Below the pieces are notes generated by a model, which had not been told where the DNA came from, ran no database searches, and saw only the letters and a program-made list of their open reading frames with translations. From Actinomycetes bacterium (GTDB lineage Bacteria > Actinomycetota > Acidimicrobiia > Acidimicrobiales > Bog-793): a DNA stretch of 6,664 bases. Every line of letters starts with the position of its first letter. Within the stretch, counting starts at the first letter, position 1. Below, piece after piece: positions 6,011-6,664 of this stretch. The position numbers were made by a program, and so were the translations under genes. The DNA is taken from the NCBI GenBank assembly GCA_021785095.1, contig JAJYGM010000769.1, forward strand, positions 1-6,664. Reading direction: 5' to 3'.

Positions 6011-6568
6011 ATGGGTCTCGAGGACCTCCAGCACAATTTCCTGACGGGCAGGCTCGAGGACCTCGTCAAGTGGGCTCGTCGCAACAGCGTGTGGCCCGCC
6101 ACCTTCGGGCTCGCGTGCTGCGCCATCGAGATGATGTCCGTGGGCGCCGCGGACTTCGACATCTCCCGCCTCGGGATGGAGGTGTTCCGGGCGTCGCCTC
6201 GGCAGGCCGACCTCATGATCGTCGCGGGGCGTGTCTCCCAGAAGATGGCCCCGGTCCTGCGCCAGGTCTACGACCAGATGATGGAGCCGAAGTGGGTCAT
6301 CTCCATGGGCGTGTGCGCGTCGAGCGGCGGCATGTTCAACAACTACGCCATCGTGCAGGGCGTCGACCAGGTCGTTCCCGTGGACGTCTACGCGCCGGGA
6401 TGCCCACCGTCGCCCGAGACCCTCCTCCACGCGATCCTCACCCTCCACGAGAAGATCCGCACCGGGGCGATCACCCGCCGCTCCGGTCCTGCGCCTCAGC
6501 GGGGTGAGCAACTGGCCGGGTGGGTCGCCGAGCAGCCGGACGCGGTGCGCGTCGCGACGCCGCGATGA
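6011..6568 (+). CDS. nuoB: NADH-quinone oxidoreductase subunit B (carries Fe-S cluster N2)
   Basis: NuoB (PSST/NDUFS7) holds the [4Fe-4S] cluster N2, which passes electrons to the quinone in the peripheral arm of complex I. The 185-residue protein has all four ligands: the tandem Cys36-Cys37 in [11 protein letters not shown], Cys102 in [15 protein letters not shown] and Cys131 in [10 protein letters not shown]. The core [20 protein letters not shown] (52-71) and [18 protein letters not shown] (73-90) is nearly invariant in the family. AGGGA at 5999-6003, overlapping the nuoA stop, lies 7 nt before ATG 6011 and supports this start. The last about 30 residues are a non-conserved hydrophilic tail. 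The stop overlaps the next start (ATGA). Confidence 0.99.
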   Translation: MGLEDLQHNFLTGRLEDLVKWARRNSVWPATFGLACCAIEMMSVGAADFDISRLGMEVFRASPRQADLMIVAGRVSQKMAPVLRQVYDQMMEPKWVISMGVCASSGGMFNNYAIVQGVDQVVPVDVYAPGCPPSPETLLHAILTLHEKIRTGAITRRSGPAPQRGEQLAGWVAEQPDAVRVATPR

Positions 6569-6664
6569 CGGGCTCCCCGCCGGCACCCGCGGCCGCCGAC
6601 GTGGCCGGAGGTGCGGCCGCCGACGTGGCCGGAGGTGCGGCCGCCGACGTGGCCGCGACCGCAT
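6565..6664 (+). CDS. nuoC: Probable NADH-quinone oxidoreductase subunit C, first 33 codons only
   Basis: An open frame starts at ATG 6565, overlapping the nuoB stop as ATGA, and runs off the right edge. The visible protein starts MTGSPPAP, continues with an AAADVAGG repeat and ends AADVAATA. This is low-complexity sequence without any family motif. The call rests on position: the canonical order is nuoA-nuoB-nuoC, and the start is coupled to nuoB. NuoC (the 30-kDa subunit of the peripheral arm) often has a variable N-terminus. A NuoC/NuoD fusion or an unrelated small gene cannot be excluded from what is seen. Confidence 0.6.
   Translation, partial: MTGSPPAPAAADVAGGAAADVAGGAAADVAATA
6589..6654 (+). 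repeat. 24-bp tandem repeat (about 2.75 units) in the nuoC 5' end
   Basis: Units begin with GCGGCCGCCGACGTGGCC at 6589, 6613 and 6637. The first two continue GGAGGT and are identical over 24 bp. The third matches for 18 bp and then changes to GCGACC. It encodes AAADVAGG repeated in the N-terminal extension of the putative NuoC. The identity of the copies suggests recent duplication. Confidence 0.95.

Noticed and set aside
1..6664. Search for a hidden mobile element, CRISPR array, toxin-antitoxin pair, tRNA or riboswitch.
   Set aside because: No transposase or integrase motif, no regularly spaced 25-40 bp repeats with unique spacers, no small gene pair and no tRNA-like cloverleaf was seen. 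Nearly all bases are taken by eight identified genes.

Overview
The window comes from a very GC-rich bacterium, most likely an actinomycete-type organism (Actinomycetota; an Acidimicrobiia-like lineage is possible, but that is my inference). The signs are GTG starts, stop/start overlaps between genes, an actinobacterial style of HemB (first and third metal-site cysteines kept, middle one replaced by Asp), and a menaquinone-type geranylgeranyl reductase next to the nuo operon. All eight genes are recognisable housekeeping genes. I see no RNA gene, insertion sequence, phage gene, CRISPR array or defence system. Coding density is close to total; the largest non-coding gap is under 120 bp.

Left part (2-3831, + strand): a tetrapyrrole (haem) biosynthesis operon, hemC (3' part) - hemD - hemB - hemL. 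The genes overlap or nearly touch: GTGA overlap hemC/hemD, an 11-nt gap hemD/hemB, an 8-nt overlap hemB/hemL. HemL makes 5-aminolevulinate from glutamate-1-semialdehyde, HemB condenses two of these to porphobilinogen, HemC links four porphobilinogens into hydroxymethylbilane, and HemD closes the ring to uroporphyrinogen III. The partner that feeds HemL, glutamyl-tRNA reductase (HemA), is not here and is expected just upstream.

Middle part (3851-5458, - strand): a FAD-dependent geranylgeranyl-reductase-family protein (MenJ-like), convergent with hemL across a 19-bp gap. It probably saturates prenyl double bonds, with menaquinone side chains the likeliest substrate. It carries an unusual internal insertion made of a 12-bp tandem repeat and a 69-bp duplication.

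Right part (5545-6664, + strand): the start of the operon for respiratory complex I (NADH:quinone oxidoreductase), nuoA - nuoB - nuoC (only 33 codons of nuoC are visible). It is divergent from the reductase gene. The short divergent region holds a perfect 16-bp palindrome and -10-like elements that suggest leaderless or near-leaderless transcripts.

I do not find an undescribed multi-gene system. The most unusual signal is a repeated pattern: four of the eight genes carry Gly/Ala-rich, in-frame tandem repeats (periods 12, 24, 33 and 33 bp) at tails, N-terminal extensions or a surface-type insertion, and never in the catalytic core.
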